Assembly: GCA_963783085.1 (NCBI GenBank)
Contig: CAWAMJ010000020.1
Location: forward strand, 124,001 to 188,000
Reading direction: 5' to 3'
Origin: CAVYUC01 sp963783085
GTDB lineage: Bacteria; Bacteroidota; Bacteroidia; Bacteroidales; Prolixibacteraceae
DNA: 64,000 nucleotides
Each line of letters begins with the position of its first letter. The stretch's first letter is position 1. The notes under the pieces were generated by a model that saw only the letters and a list, made by a program, of their open reading frames with translations, was not told the origin of the DNA and searched no databases. Made by a program: the position numbers and the translations under genes. Of the stretch, positions 17,574-26,799 are shown piece by piece.

Positions 17574-17603
17574 TCAGGGATTTTGAGAACAGGTTATTAA
17601 GTT

Positions 17604-18686
17604 ATGACAAAAGAAATATACACAAGAATAATCGGGACAGGAAGTTACCTTCCGCCCAGGGTGATAAAAAACAATCATTTTCTGAATTATCAGTTTTACG
17701 ATACCTCCACGAAAGAGGTGTTTGATAAAACCAATGAGGAAATCATTCAAAAATTTAAAGACATCACCAACATCGAAGAGCGGCGTTACGTTGAAGCCGG
17801 TCAAACTACTTCCGACATTGCCGCACTGGCAATAAAAGAGGCCTGCAAATCAGCCGGAATTACCAAAGAAAGTCTCGGGTTCATTATTATTGCCCATAAT
17901 TTCGGGGACGTAGTTAACGGCAATGCGCGTACCGATATTTTGCCGGGTTTGGCAAACAAGGTGAAAATGAAAATGAACATCAAAAATCCGGAGTGCATTT
18001 GTCACGACATCGTTTCCGGCTGTCCGGGCTGGACGCAGGCAATGATTGTTGCCGATGCGTACATCAAAAGCGGTTTCATGAAGCGGGGCGTTGTTGTTGG
18101 GGCCGATGTCCTTTCGCGGCTTTCCGATCCGCATGACCGCGATACCATGATTTATGCCGACGGCGCCGGCGCTACAATTGTGGAAGCAGTGGAAAGCGAT
18201 GAGCCTGTTGGGATTTTGTCTCATGCCAGCCGCTCCGATTCCGTTCATTATGCCGGTTTGTTAACACTCGGAAAATCGAATAACCCCGATTATCAGGGCG
18301 ATGAATTGTGGATAAAAATGATTGGCCATAAACTATACATTTACGCCATCAACACAGTTCCCGGAGTGGTGAAGGAAAGCATCGAAAAGGCGGGACTTAC
18401 CCTGAACGACATTAAAAAAATATTCATCCACCAGGCCAATGAAAAAATGGATGAAGCAATTCTGAACGGTGTTTTCAAACTCTATAACGAAAAAGAAATT
18501 CCTGACGGGATTATGCCAATGAGCATCAGAAAACTGGGGAATTCTTCCACAGCAACTGTACCAACACTGCTCGATTTGGTGTTGAAGGGTAAAATGGAAA
18601 ATCAGGAAGTCAACGAAGGCGATTACACCGTTTTTTGCTCGGTTGGCGCCGGCATGAACATCAATTCCATCGTTTATAAATGGTAA
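17604..18686 (+). CDS. 3-oxoacyl-ACP synthase III (FabH-like)
   Basis: A 360-residue thiolase-fold condensing enzyme. The catalytic triad is recognisable: Cys140 in HDIVSGCPGWTQ, His in KKIFIHQANEKMDEAI, and Asn in IRKLGNSSTATVPTLLDL. At 360 residues it is somewhat longer than housekeeping FabH (~320-330), with an N-terminal extension after GTGSYLPPRVIKN, a variant common in Bacteroidota. It would start fatty-acid or related chain synthesis from an acyl-CoA and malonyl-ACP; the true acyl substrate is not clear. It probably shares a transcript with lpxH upstream. Confidence 0.88.
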   Translation: MTKEIYTRIIGTGSYLPPRVIKNNHFLNYQFYDTSTKEVFDKTNEEIIQKFKDITNIEERRYVEAGQTTSDIAALAIKEACKSAGITKESLGFIIIAHNFGDVVNGNARTDILPGLANKVKMKMNIKNPECICHDIVSGCPGWTQAMIVADAYIKSGFMKRGVVVGADVLSRLSDPHDRDTMIYADGAGATIVEAVESDEPVGILSHASRSDSVHYAGLLTLGKSNNPDYQGDELWIKMIGHKLYIYAINTVPGVVKESIEKAGLTLNDIKKIFIHQANEKMDEAILNGVFKLYNEKEIPDGIMPMSIRKLGNSSTATVPTLLDLVLKGKMENQEVNEGDYTVFCSVGAGMNINSIVYKW

Positions 18687-18757
18687 GCGCCAATCTGGCG
18701 CCGGTTTCCATGATTTGATTAAATTGTGCCCATTGAAAAGTTCAAAAATCAAAGGTT

Positions 18758-20107
18758 ATGGAAATCGTTTATCTGATTGCCGGAATGTTTACCGGTTCAT
18801 TTTTCACTTTCTTTTACTTCAATTCGAAAAGTCAAAAGCAGGTTTCGGAACTCAAAAATAAGTTTAGCGGTGATGAAAAGCTGTGGAATGAAAAATTGAT
18901 ATCCGCTGAAAAACAAAGCCTGGTTTGGGAGGAGCGTTCGAACAACCTGAAAAAGGAACTTGATGAATTGAAGGTTGCTGTAGAAAGGATCAGGAATGAC
19001 AATGTTTTTGTAAACGGACAGTTGGAAAAAGCCAAAACCGAAAACCTCAACCTGGCGGAGAAACTTCAAACCCAAAAAGCAGAACTGGAAGATATTCAGA
19101 AGAAATTTACCATTGAATTTGAAAATATCGCCGGAAGGATTTTAAAACAAAACAGCGTAGAATTTACGGCTGCCAATCAAAAAAATATAGGCGAAGTTTT
19201 AAATCCGCTGAAAGAAAAAATCCTTCTTTTTGAGAAAAAAGTGGAAGATACTTACCAGAAAGGATTGAAAGACCAGACCGATTTGCACGCTGAATTAAAA
19301 AAACTTTACGATTTGAACGCGCGAATCAGCGAAGAAGCCAACAACCTTACAAAAGCGTTAAAAGGCGATGTGAAAAAACAAGGCACCTGGGGTGAAGTGG
19401 TTCTGGAGAGAATTCTGGAACGTTCGGGATTAAATGAAGGCCGGCAGGGTTATCAAAAACAATTCAGCAGTCTGGCGGAAGACGGCAAACGCATTCAGCC
19501 CGACGTGGTAATCAACCTTCCCGATAACAAGCATGTTATCATCGATTCGAAAGTTTCGCTTGTGGCCTACGAACGTGCTGTGAATGCTTCGAACGACGAT
19601 GATTGGAGTTTGCACATTAAAGAACACCTGTCGAGTTTGAAAAATCACATTAAAACGTTGTGCGACAAACATTACTACAACGCGAAAGACCTGAATTGCC
19701 CCGATTTCGTTTTGCTGTTTATTCCAATTGAAGCTTCGTTTAGCCTGGCCGTTCAGGAAGACCAGGAATTGTTTTCTTATGCCTGGGATCAAAAAGTGGT
19801 TATTGTCAGTCCTTCCACATTGCTGGCTACTTTGCGAACGATCGCCTCCATCTGGCAGCAGGAAAACCAAACCCGGAATGCATACGAAATAGCGCGGCAA
19901 AGCGGGGCGCTTTACGATAAATTTGTTGGCTTTGTAAAAGATATGGAAAACCTGGGCCGCAGCCTCGATACGACCCGGAAAAATTATGATTCGGCGTTTG
20001 GGAAACTCCATTCGGGCCCGGGAAACCTGGTGACGCGGGCTGAAAAAATCAGAAAATTAGGCGCCAAAACCAGCAAGGAATTACCCGAAAATGTGCTGAA
20101 GGATTAA
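18758..20107 (+). CDS. rmuC: DNA recombination protein RmuC homologue
   Basis: A 449-residue protein with an N-terminal membrane segment (VYLIAGMFTGSFFTFFYF), a coiled coil over residues ~25-200 rich in Glu, Lys and Leu, then the RmuC nuclease-like domain with KKQGTWGEVVLERILERSGL, PDVVINLPDNKHVIIDSKVSL and VSPSTLLATLRTIASIWQQE. RmuC limits inversions at short inverted repeats in E. coli; its biochemical activity is believed to be nucleolytic. It lies 71 bases after the FabH-like gene and converges on the peroxiredoxin gene. Confidence 0.93.
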   Translation: MEIVYLIAGMFTGSFFTFFYFNSKSQKQVSELKNKFSGDEKLWNEKLISAEKQSLVWEERSNNLKKELDELKVAVERIRNDNVFVNGQLEKAKTENLNLAEKLQTQKAELEDIQKKFTIEFENIAGRILKQNSVEFTAANQKNIGEVLNPLKEKILLFEKKVEDTYQKGLKDQTDLHAELKKLYDLNARISEEANNLTKALKGDVKKQGTWGEVVLERILERSGLNEGRQGYQKQFSSLAEDGKRIQPDVVINLPDNKHVIIDSKVSLVAYERAVNASNDDDWSLHIKEHLSSLKNHIKTLCDKHYYNAKDLNCPDFVLLFIPIEASFSLAVQEDQELFSYAWDQKVVIVSPSTLLATLRTIASIWQQENQTRNAYEIARQSGALYDKFVGFVKDMENLGRSLDTTRKNYDSAFGKLHSGPGNLVTRAEKIRKLGAKTSKELPENVLKD

Positions 20108-20124
20108 TAACGTTTCATTCTGTT

Positions 20125-20688
20125 TTACGTGTTGTTTTTCAGAAACATCAATACTTCTTCCGGATCTTCCGAAGCATTTACATCTTCTTTTTTATAAACC
20201 ACTTTACCGTTTTTGCCGATGATGAAGGTCCAGCGGCTGGCGGTTGTTTCCCGTGTCAGGTTATAATTCTTACCATCCACCTCTTTGGAAACGGTGCCAC
20301 CTTCGCGCGTGGGCACTCCAAACATTTGTGCAATTTTCCCTGATTCATCAGACAACAACGTGAAATTCAGATCGTAAGCTTTTTTAAATAACTGCAGGCT
20401 TTCAACATTATCGCCGCTAATGCCCACCACCGTGGCATCGGCTGATTTAATATCCGAATTTAAATCGCGGTAAGCACAGGCTTGTTTGGTACAACCGCCG
20501 GTCATGGCTGCCGGGTAAAAATAAATCACCAGGTAATTATCGCCGATGTGGTTTTTGCTGTTCCATGCAGAACCATCGTCGGCAGTTGCTGTAAACTCTG
20601 GCACTTTATCGCCAACATTCAACCCGGTGTTTTGCGAGAAGGCAGTAAAACAGAAAAAAACAAACATAGAGGAGATTAAAGTTTTCAT
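20125..20688 (-). CDS. Secreted peroxiredoxin (BCP/AhpC-TSA type)
   Basis: A 187-residue protein with a signal peptide (MKTLISSMFVFFCFTAFSQ) and a peroxiredoxin domain. The peroxidatic Cys lies in AAMTGGCTKQACAYRD, with a second Cys five residues on, as in the bacterioferritin comigratory protein group; SDESGKIAQMFGVPT and WTFIIGKNGKVVY complete the fold. It would reduce peroxides in the periplasm. It converges on rmuC. Confidence 0.9.
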   Translation of the reverse strand: MKTLISSMFVFFCFTAFSQNTGLNVGDKVPEFTATADDGSAWNSKNHIGDNYLVIYFYPAAMTGGCTKQACAYRDLNSDIKSADATVVGISGDNVESLQLFKKAYDLNFTLLSDESGKIAQMFGVPTREGGTVSKEVDGKNYNLTRETTASRWTFIIGKNGKVVYKKEDVNASEDPEEVLMFLKNNT

Positions 20689-20876
20689 GACAAATAATTT
20701 AATGTTTCACAAAATATTACACATCAAAAGGTTAAAATGTTTTGTTTCAAGCAGAAAAAAGGATAGAAACATAATATCAGGAATGTTGAAACCGTTGATA
20801 AGTTCTTTTTAATTTCAAATTCGGAATGTTGAATGTGAGCTTCAATTTTCATAAATTTAATTCATTGAAAATCAGC

Positions 20877-21293
20877 ATGGGGCATAACTATCAATATCGG
20901 TGTGAAAACTGCGGATATCAGGAAGGTTTTAACCAGGGACATGGTTACCTTGTCCATTCCCGCGGATTAACCGATTACCTGAATTTGAACGTGAAGCTGT
21001 TTCATTATAAAACCCACAACCGGCTAATAGAGCTGGCAAAAACCGATACTAATTTGTTGGTAAAAGCAGGTTTCGAAATATACAAATGCCCGCGTTGCAA
21101 AATTCTTTTCGATAAAGTTGAAGTGGTTGTATCCAGCGGGAAAAAAGAATTACATAAAAGCGAATTCAGGTGCAACAGTTGTGGCATGCGGCTGAAACGT
21201 ACGAACATCCACAGGCTGAAAACGGCCACATGCCCTGTTTGCTATCAAAAGACGTTTCACATCGGGCATTCGCAAGATACACTGTGGCATTAA
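20877..21293 (+). CDS. Hypothetical protein with two zinc-ribbon-like CxxC pairs
   Basis: A 138-residue protein with four CxxC pairs: CENC near the N-terminus, CPRC in the middle, CNSC and CPVC near the end, consistent with two treble zinc ribbons. No catalytic domain is recognised. The start at 20877 (MGHNYQYRCENCGYQ) is preferred because the upstream 17 codons are untypical. It lies alone between the peroxiredoxin gene and a convergent TPR gene, whose stop overlaps its own by 4 bases. Function unknown. Confidence 0.7.
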   Translation: MGHNYQYRCENCGYQEGFNQGHGYLVHSRGLTDYLNLNVKLFHYKTHNRLIELAKTDTNLLVKAGFEIYKCPRCKILFDKVEVVVSSGKKELHKSEFRCNSCGMRLKRTNIHRLKTATCPVCYQKTFHIGHSQDTLWH

Positions 21294-22033
21294 ATTTTGT
21301 TCTTGCATTCGATTAGAAGTTCGCTGAAATAAGCGTTCTGCGGAAATTTTTCAGACAGCATTTCAAAACATCTTCTGCCTTTTTCGGGCTCTTTTTCAAT
21401 GTTTAGGTATATTTTTCCGGTAAAGTAGCATGCCAGCGTTTGCACGATCAAGTCGCTGTTGTTCATGAAGTTTCCGAGTGTTGCGAGTGCATTTGCCCTG
21501 ACAATTCTTTTATTTTCCGAAAAAAATGGATTGATAAGGCTGTCGAAGTATTGAAAAAGTGTGTCGTAAAGGTTCAGCAAATCAAGCCGGTTTTGGGTGT
21601 AGCTCAACTTTTGCTTTTTAATTTCTTCCAGCAGGTTTTTTATATCTGAGCGGACCAATGCTGCTCCAATGATGTTGTATCTTTTTAATTCGTACCTGAT
21701 TTGATACGATTTTCCGATAAGTTGCCTGATTTTCGCTTCTTTCGAATTTTCATCAACCTGAATGAATTTATCGATCAGCGCCTGCAATTCTTTTCCTTTG
21801 CCACTTTTATCGGTCTGGACAAATTCCCACCAGCAAAGATCAATTTTCAAAATATCAGTATAAAACGGCCCAAGCGATTCGTTTGGCTTTAAAAGCGCTT
21901 GTTCCGCCTCGTCATACTGTTCATTGTAAATGAGACTGAAAATATGATCAACAGCATTTTCATCTTCTGCCGGAAATACGCGCTGCGCAAAAACAAGCAC
22001 AAAAACCAATACTGTAATCAAATGTAATTTCAT
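21290..22033 (-). CDS. Secreted hypothetical protein, TPR-like helical repeats
   Basis: A 247-residue protein with an N-terminal signal (MKLHLITVLVFVLVFAQRVFPA). The rest is helical with repeat-like spacing (FSLIYNEQYDEAEQALLKP; IYLNIEKEPEKGRRCFEMLS) suggesting tetratricopeptide-type repeats. No enzymatic motif is seen. Its start overlaps the stop of the next gene upstream by 4 bases, so it is the last gene of a coupled minus-strand cluster that also holds two TPR-membrane proteins, YidD and a LolA-like protein. Confidence 0.72.
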   Translation of the reverse strand: MKLHLITVLVFVLVFAQRVFPAEDENAVDHIFSLIYNEQYDEAEQALLKPNESLGPFYTDILKIDLCWWEFVQTDKSGKGKELQALIDKFIQVDENSKEAKIRQLIGKSYQIRYELKRYNIIGAALVRSDIKNLLEEIKKQKLSYTQNRLDLLNLYDTLFQYFDSLINPFFSENKRIVRANALATLGNFMNNSDLIVQTLACYFTGKIYLNIEKEPEKGRRCFEMLSEKFPQNAYFSELLIECKNKI

Positions 22034-22881
22034 TGGCCTTTTTCGATATTATTTTCAATCAGGTTTAAAATTTCGGAATAAACCCTTTCTCTTTCGTGTT
22101 CGATTTTTTCAAAAGCAAAAATTTCGGCGTTTTTATAACCGCCTGTGTAATACCTGTAATACCACGAACCCGTTGAAAGTAAAGCGTCGAGCACACCATA
22201 AACCTGCCAGATATATATAGAAACTACTGCAATTCCACCGGTAAGGATTATTGAATTAATGCCGCTGCCGGTTTTACCGATATACATTTGCCCGAGCCCC
22301 GGAAATATCATGCTCATTGTTTGTATTTTCGACGGCCGGAACCGCTTTCTGAACTTTTCGAAATCCTTGAAAATCAGGCTTAATTCCTGTTCTGAAAAAT
22401 CGGGCACTATTTTGCTAAAGCTGTTGAATGATTCGCTATAGTTTCCTGTTCCGAAATAGCCAATTCCAAGGTAGAGGTTGAATTTGTTTTGCAGGTATTT
22501 ACTTTGCAGATCATCGATAACGAACAGTTCGTTCAATGCAAAAACGAAGTTGCCTTGCTGAAAAAGGCTGTTTGCTTTCTTTAAAACCAGCTCCGTTTTG
22601 ATGCTGTCGTTTTTACTGAACCGTGCAGCAATGTCGTAATTTTTTACCGCACTGTTAAAATCGCCTAAAGCATAAAACGAATCGCCAATTTTTTGGAATA
22701 CATCCTCAAATTGGTTTTCCGAATCGAAAAAAGCAACCCGTTGGTATTCCGCCAGCGCCTGTTTGTAGTTGCCGAGCGAAAACTGCTGATTGGCAAAAAG
22801 GTAAGTTTCACCAATATTTTGTGCCGGGAGATTGCCCGCTGCCCAAAAGCTAAAAACGATTATAAACACTGCTTTTTGCAT
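22030..22881 (-). CDS. TPR membrane protein with a Pro/Gly-rich helical hairpin (paralogue 2)
   Basis: A 283-residue protein: signal (MQKAVFIIVFSFWAAGNLPAQ), four or five TPR-like repeats (NYKQALAEYQRVAFFDS, FNSAVKNYDIAARFSK), then a membrane part beginning PSKIQTMSMIFPGLGQMYIG with two hydrophobic helices. Its neighbour at 22850-23689 has the same design with PALAAVMSAIVPGSGKAYTG, so the two look like old tandem paralogues. The start at 22881 overlaps the upstream gene by 32 bases; the longer frame to 23043 lies inside that gene. Function unknown; the neighbours point to the cell envelope. Confidence 0.75.
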   Translation of the reverse strand: MQKAVFIIVFSFWAAGNLPAQNIGETYLFANQQFSLGNYKQALAEYQRVAFFDSENQFEDVFQKIGDSFYALGDFNSAVKNYDIAARFSKNDSIKTELVLKKANSLFQQGNFVFALNELFVIDDLQSKYLQNKFNLYLGIGYFGTGNYSESFNSFSKIVPDFSEQELSLIFKDFEKFRKRFRPSKIQTMSMIFPGLGQMYIGKTGSGINSIILTGGIAVVSIYIWQVYGVLDALLSTGSWYYRYYTGGYKNAEIFAFEKIEHERERVYSEILNLIENNIEKGQ

Positions 22882-23689
22882 CCTTGTACAGTTTTTCGTA
22901 TTCAATGCGGTTATATGTTTTTGCGGCTTTCGCCGAGCCCCAGATATTACCAATGTAGAATCCCATGGAAAGTGAACCGAAAATCCAGCCGTTGGCGCTT
23001 TTAACGCCTTTCTTGTTGAATCCTTTGTAAGAAAGCCATGCATTCGAGGTAACGAACATCAGCGACATGGCAGCGTCGCCCCAGTAACCGGTATAAGCCT
23101 TGCCACTCCCTGGAACAATTGCCGACATTACCGCTGCCAGTGCCGGTTTTTTAGGTTTGAATTTTCCGATAGCTCCTACTTTCGAAAATAAATCAGGATA
23201 TTCCATTTGCAGCAGTTCGTGATTTCTGTCGGAAAACCAGAGGAGCGAATCGCGGCTTTCGCTGAAAATAAAACGGCCCAGTTTGTAAAATGCCTGATCG
23301 GCGGGTGAAAGGGAACCCAGCGCGCTTGCAAAGTCGATTTTCTGATAGCAGCAGTTGCAGGTCAGCGACAGCTTTAAAAATTCTGAAGCAACCTGCTCAT
23401 TGCCAAAAAAATTATCCACGTTCAGCAGTTCCAGGTTCCGGAATGAAGACTGACAAATGTTTCCGAGCCGGTACGAAGATAAGAGGTGGTGATAAACCGC
23501 AGTGTCATTTGGTTCCATATTCAAAATTCGCTCGTATTCCCGCGCTGCCAGCTCATATTGTTGCGTGCTTAACAGATATTTTGCAAACCGTTTTGAATTT
23601 TCGGCACTGAATAAATCCTGGGCATCCCCTGTATTCCAGAGAAAAACCAACATCAAAAAAAGAATATACGCACTATTTAACCGGATCAT
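22850..23689 (-). CDS. TPR membrane protein with a Pro/Gly-rich helical hairpin (paralogue 1)
   Basis: A 279-residue protein with signal peptide (MIRLNSAYILFLMLVFLWNTGDA), TPR repeats (QQYELAAREYERILNMEPND), a Cys-rich turn (CNCCYQ), and a C-terminal membrane domain with PALAAVMSAIVPGSGKAYTG and a second hydrophobic helix. It resembles the DUF5683-type envelope proteins of Bacteroidota in its P-G-x-G motif (my recollection, not verified). It is translation-coupled to its paralogue downstream and overlaps yidD upstream by 17 bases. Confidence 0.75.
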   Translation of the reverse strand: MIRLNSAYILFLMLVFLWNTGDAQDLFSAENSKRFAKYLLSTQQYELAAREYERILNMEPNDTAVYHHLLSSYRLGNICQSSFRNLELLNVDNFFGNEQVASEFLKLSLTCNCCYQKIDFASALGSLSPADQAFYKLGRFIFSESRDSLLWFSDRNHELLQMEYPDLFSKVGAIGKFKPKKPALAAVMSAIVPGSGKAYTGYWGDAAMSLMFVTSNAWLSYKGFNKKGVKSANGWIFGSLSMGFYIGNIWGSAKAAKTYNRIEYEKLYKDAKSSVYNRF

Positions 23690-24134
23690 AAAATCGCTGT
23701 TTCGAAGGGTCGTAAATGTATTGATTTGTTTTTACAAAATGATGACAACGCGACAACCGGTCGAAGGTGAATAATGCGCCCACAAACAAACCTTTTTGCT
23801 GGAAAGCCTGAACTGAGTATGATGAGCAGGAAGGATAGAATACACAGCTCGGGTTGTCCTGCGACGAAAAAAAAGCTTTGTAGGTATTGAAACCGGTAGC
23901 CATAAGAAATTCCATCTCATTTTTCGGTTTCTCTTTTTTGCTTTCGTATTTCAAAGGTTTATGATCGTGGTGCCGAAACAGGTTTTGCAGTTCGCCGATA
24001 TCATATTTATCTTCTTCCTGAGCCCGACAATTTCCCGCAAAAAGAGTTACTGCCAGAAATACCGTAACAAAAATGTTGAACTTCGGATAACTATTTAAAC
24101 TGGTAGTGGTAATTTTCTTCGTGTTCCGTATCAT
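23673..24134 (-). CDS. yidD: YidD domain protein (membrane protein insertion efficiency factor)
   Basis: A 153-residue protein with a hydrophobic N-terminal segment (FNIFVTVFLAVTLFAGN) followed by a YidD domain, recognisable from NPSCVFYPSCSSYSVQAFQQ, GLFVGALFTFDRLSRCHHF. YidD assists YidC-dependent membrane protein insertion; ordinary YidD is ~70-85 residues, so here the domain is attached to an extra ~70-residue N-terminal part. It overlaps both neighbours (44 bases with the LolA-like gene, 17 with the TPR protein), which argues for tight coupling in one operon. Confidence 0.85.
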   Translation of the reverse strand: MIRNTKKITTTSLNSYPKFNIFVTVFLAVTLFAGNCRAQEEDKYDIGELQNLFRHHDHKPLKYESKKEKPKNEMEFLMATGFNTYKAFFSSQDNPSCVFYPSCSSYSVQAFQQKGLFVGALFTFDRLSRCHHFVKTNQYIYDPSKQRFYDPVK

Positions 24135-24774
24135 TTAACTTTATATTTTTAAATTCCATCACCTGATAATTTTCCCGGCGCTCCTGGTCGTAAAAAATCT
24201 GAACAACTTTCCCGGGAAATTCAAATCCACCCATTTTTATGTAATCCTGAAAAAACTGCTTGCTGATTAGTTGATTTTCAGGATCGAAAATAACAACGCT
24301 GTATAAATTATCAGCTTTTTTGGCGACGGCAATATTGCCGATTATTTTTTGAACCTGTACGGGAATGTTCCAGTAAGAAATAATCAAATCTCCTTTTTTG
24401 TCCACTTTGGCAATTTCAAATTTAGCTTCTTTTAGCCCATAATAACTTAAACTGGAATTCAGTGAAAGATGAAAAATCGTGAATTCATTTAACGAAGGAA
24501 TTTCATCGGTAAAATAAAGCGAGTCATCCTTAATTTTATAAATACGGGAATCCTGAATGATCCATTTTTCTTTGGAAGGAAAGCTGATATCATAGATAAG
24601 TTCTTTCGTATATTTATCGTAAAAAATTGTTCCTTTTGTCAGGTTTGCTTTGCCTTCGGCGGGTTTAACTTTGGTTGTAAATTCTGCACACATTCTAAAA
24701 TAATCCTGTGCAGATGTAGTTAAGGTAAAACCGGATATAATAAAGAAAAAGAATATTTTATATGTAAAGCTCAT
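24091..24774 (-). CDS. LolA-like outer-membrane lipoprotein carrier
   Basis: A 227-residue protein with a signal peptide (MSFTYKIFFFFIISGFTLTTSA) and an antiparallel beta-rich body in the LolA/LolB pattern: TKGTIFYDKYTKELIYDISFP, DDSLYFTDEIPSLNEFTIFH and IKMGGFEFPGKVVQIFYDQE. LolA-type proteins carry lipoproteins or lipids across the periplasm. It heads the five-gene minus-strand envelope cluster. Similarity is by pattern only, so the assignment is moderate. Confidence 0.65.
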   Translation of the reverse strand: MSFTYKIFFFFIISGFTLTTSAQDYFRMCAEFTTKVKPAEGKANLTKGTIFYDKYTKELIYDISFPSKEKWIIQDSRIYKIKDDSLYFTDEIPSLNEFTIFHLSLNSSLSYYGLKEAKFEIAKVDKKGDLIISYWNIPVQVQKIIGNIAVAKKADNLYSVVIFDPENQLISKQFFQDYIKMGGFEFPGKVVQIFYDQERRENYQVMEFKNIKLNDTEHEENYHYQFK

Positions 24775-24790
24775 GTTTGTTATTTGTAAC

Positions 24791-24819
24791 AAAGGCTGCC
24801 TGGTTAACAGGCAGCCTTT
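24791..24819 (-). terminator. Strong hairpin between two minus-strand genes
   Basis: A perfect 12-bp inverted repeat AAAGGCTGCCTG with a 5-base loop GTTAA, located 27 bases after the stop of the small membrane protein gene and 16 bases before the LolA-like start. On the minus strand it is followed by only a short T-run, so it may act as a terminator or an RNA-stability hairpin that separates the two transcription units. Confidence 0.6.
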
Positions 24820-24845
24820 GCAATCGTATCTTCAAATACTGAATT

Positions 24846-25346
24846 CTAATAGTACGGATCGGCAGTTGAAGCCCATGCTCCCCATGCTACCATGTAAATA
24901 ACAATGCTTACTGCTGTGCTGGCAACACAACCCCAAAGTGCTTTTTTGGTTTCATCTTTATTTTCGTCGGTCATAATATAAACCACAACCAAACCAATGA
25001 CACCAAAAACACAACCCCATAAAAACGAAGGAATTCCCAGCGGCGGCTCGCCATCCTGCCCGGCCATGCCCATGGGTGTTGCATCGCCTGCAACATTGGC
25101 AACCAGCGGACTGTTTTCATTTACCAGGGTCTCAAACGTTGCGGTTTCATTCGTTTCCAGGTAAGCATCCAATGCATTCAATTCACTCAATTCCTGATCA
25201 ATGGATGCCTGATCAAACGTAAATACGGATTCATCAAGTTCATTGGTCACAACAGTTATTTCACGGGCGTAAACATTGAAACTTTGAGCTGATAAAAGCG
25301 CGATTGCCATAACTACGCTTAAGCTCTTAAATAAAATTTTTTTCAT
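24846..25346 (-). CDS. Small secreted/membrane protein of unknown function
   Basis: A 166-residue protein with a signal peptide (MKKILFKSLSVVMAIALLSAQSFNVYA), an acidic linker (ELDESVFTFDQASIDQEL), a Gly/Pro turn, then two C-terminal hydrophobic helices, each beginning with a GC pair (FLWGCVFGVIGLVVVYIM and ALWGCVASTAVSIVIYMV). The repeated WGC at the start of each helix is notable. No family is recognised. It lies just upstream of the LolA/YidD/TPR cluster, separated by a hairpin. Confidence 0.65.
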   Translation of the reverse strand: MKKILFKSLSVVMAIALLSAQSFNVYAREITVVTNELDESVFTFDQASIDQELSELNALDAYLETNETATFETLVNENSPLVANVAGDATPMGMAGQDGEPPLGIPSFLWGCVFGVIGLVVVYIMTDENKDETKKALWGCVASTAVSIVIYMVAWGAWASTADPYY

Positions 25347-25440
25347 ACACAATTTGTTATAGGTTCATTTTTAAGTTCAGTCTTTACTTATGTAAAAAAC
25401 TGGTTAAATATAATAAAAAATATAAATAACAATTATGTTT

Positions 25441-26799
25441 CTAAAAAATTAGACTTGCAAGCAATGTTAATCCCAGTCCGCAAAGCGCAATAATTGATTC
25501 CATTACAGTCCAACTTTGCAGCGTTTGTTTTTCATTCATTCCAAAATATTTTCCAACCAGCCAGAAACCGCTGTCGTTTACATGAGAAAGCAATGTTGCG
25601 CCCGATGCAATGGATAAAACAACCAGCGCCCGTTGCGGATCGCTCAGGCCAAATTCATTTAACACCGGGGCTATAATACCTGCTGCGGTAATCATGGCAA
25701 CCGTTGCCGACCCCTGTGTAACACGGACAACTGCTGCCAGCAGCCATGCAAGTAAAATTGGCGGGAGTGCGGAATTCGCCATCGATTCGGCCATAATTTT
25801 TCCAATTCCGCTATCCACCAGAATTTGTTTTAAAACACCGCCAGCGCCGGTAATTAGTATAATAATTCCTGCCGGGCCCAGGGCTTTGGTACTTAAATCA
25901 AGAATTTTTTGTTTCCCCATCCCCCGGCGGATACAGAGAAAATAAATGGCAATTAACGTGGCTATAATCAACGCTGAAAATGGGTGACCGATAAATTCAA
26001 GGATATCCGTTCCAACCGACTGCCTTGCAATTCCTTTGTCTACTGCCAGAGTGGTGAATGTATTTACCAGAATCAATAAAAGCGGAATGGCTATAATGAT
26101 GGCGATCGTCCCGAAAGGCGGCAGGTTGTTTTCATCATATTCCCTGTTTTCCGGTTGGTTGAATTCAAACGGGGGTTCCAGGTATATTTTCTTCGAGATG
26201 TATTTACCCCAAATCGGTCCGGCAATTACAGCCGTTGGAAAACCTAAAATGATACCGAGCAAAATCACCCATCCCAATTGTGCGTTCAGGATATCGGCGA
26301 CTGCCACTGGTCCCGGCGTTGGCGGAATGAAGCTGTGGGTTACTGCCAAACCGGCCAGCAGTGGAATTCCGTAATAAAGCAGCGAACGTTTGGTATCTTT
26401 CGAAAGGGCGTAAATAATGGGAACAAGAATGATAAAACCAACATCCAAAAAAACAGGTATGGCAACAATAAACCCGGTAATTACCATTGCCCAGGAAGCA
26501 TTTTCGGTGCCGAACTTTTTAACCAGGTAATGAGCCAGCGATTGAGCGCCACCGGAACTTTCGAGCATTTGGCCAAAAATGGCCCCCAATCCAACAACTG
26601 TTGCAACAAAACCCAGCGTTCCGGCCATACCATCCTGAATAGCCTGTGTGATGTTCGAAAGCGGCATTCCGGCAACAATTCCAACATAAATTGAGGTAAT
26701 CAGCAATGAAATGAAAGCGCTGATTTTCAGTTTCAGCACCATGAAAAGCAAAACTGCAACCGCGGAAATTACGATGAAAATGAGAAATGGTGTCGACAT
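25441..26799 (-). CDS. Gluconate:H+ symporter, GntP family
   Basis: A 452-residue transporter with 12 or more hydrophobic segments. GntP landmarks are present: VVGLGAIFGQMLESSGGAQSLA, PVFLDVGFIILVPIIYALSK, SFIPPTPGPVAVADIL and VRVTQGSATVAMITAAGI, HVNDSGFWLVGKYFGM near the end. It would import gluconate or a related sugar acid by proton symport. No sugar-acid enzymes sit beside it, so the substrate is uncertain. Confidence 0.93.
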   Translation of the reverse strand: MSTPFLIFIVISAVAVLLFMVLKLKISAFISLLITSIYVGIVAGMPLSNITQAIQDGMAGTLGFVATVVGLGAIFGQMLESSGGAQSLAHYLVKKFGTENASWAMVITGFIVAIPVFLDVGFIILVPIIYALSKDTKRSLLYYGIPLLAGLAVTHSFIPPTPGPVAVADILNAQLGWVILLGIILGFPTAVIAGPIWGKYISKKIYLEPPFEFNQPENREYDENNLPPFGTIAIIIAIPLLLILVNTFTTLAVDKGIARQSVGTDILEFIGHPFSALIIATLIAIYFLCIRRGMGKQKILDLSTKALGPAGIIILITGAGGVLKQILVDSGIGKIMAESMANSALPPILLAWLLAAVVRVTQGSATVAMITAAGIIAPVLNEFGLSDPQRALVVLSIASGATLLSHVNDSGFWLVGKYFGMNEKQTLQSWTVMESIIALCGLGLTLLASLIF

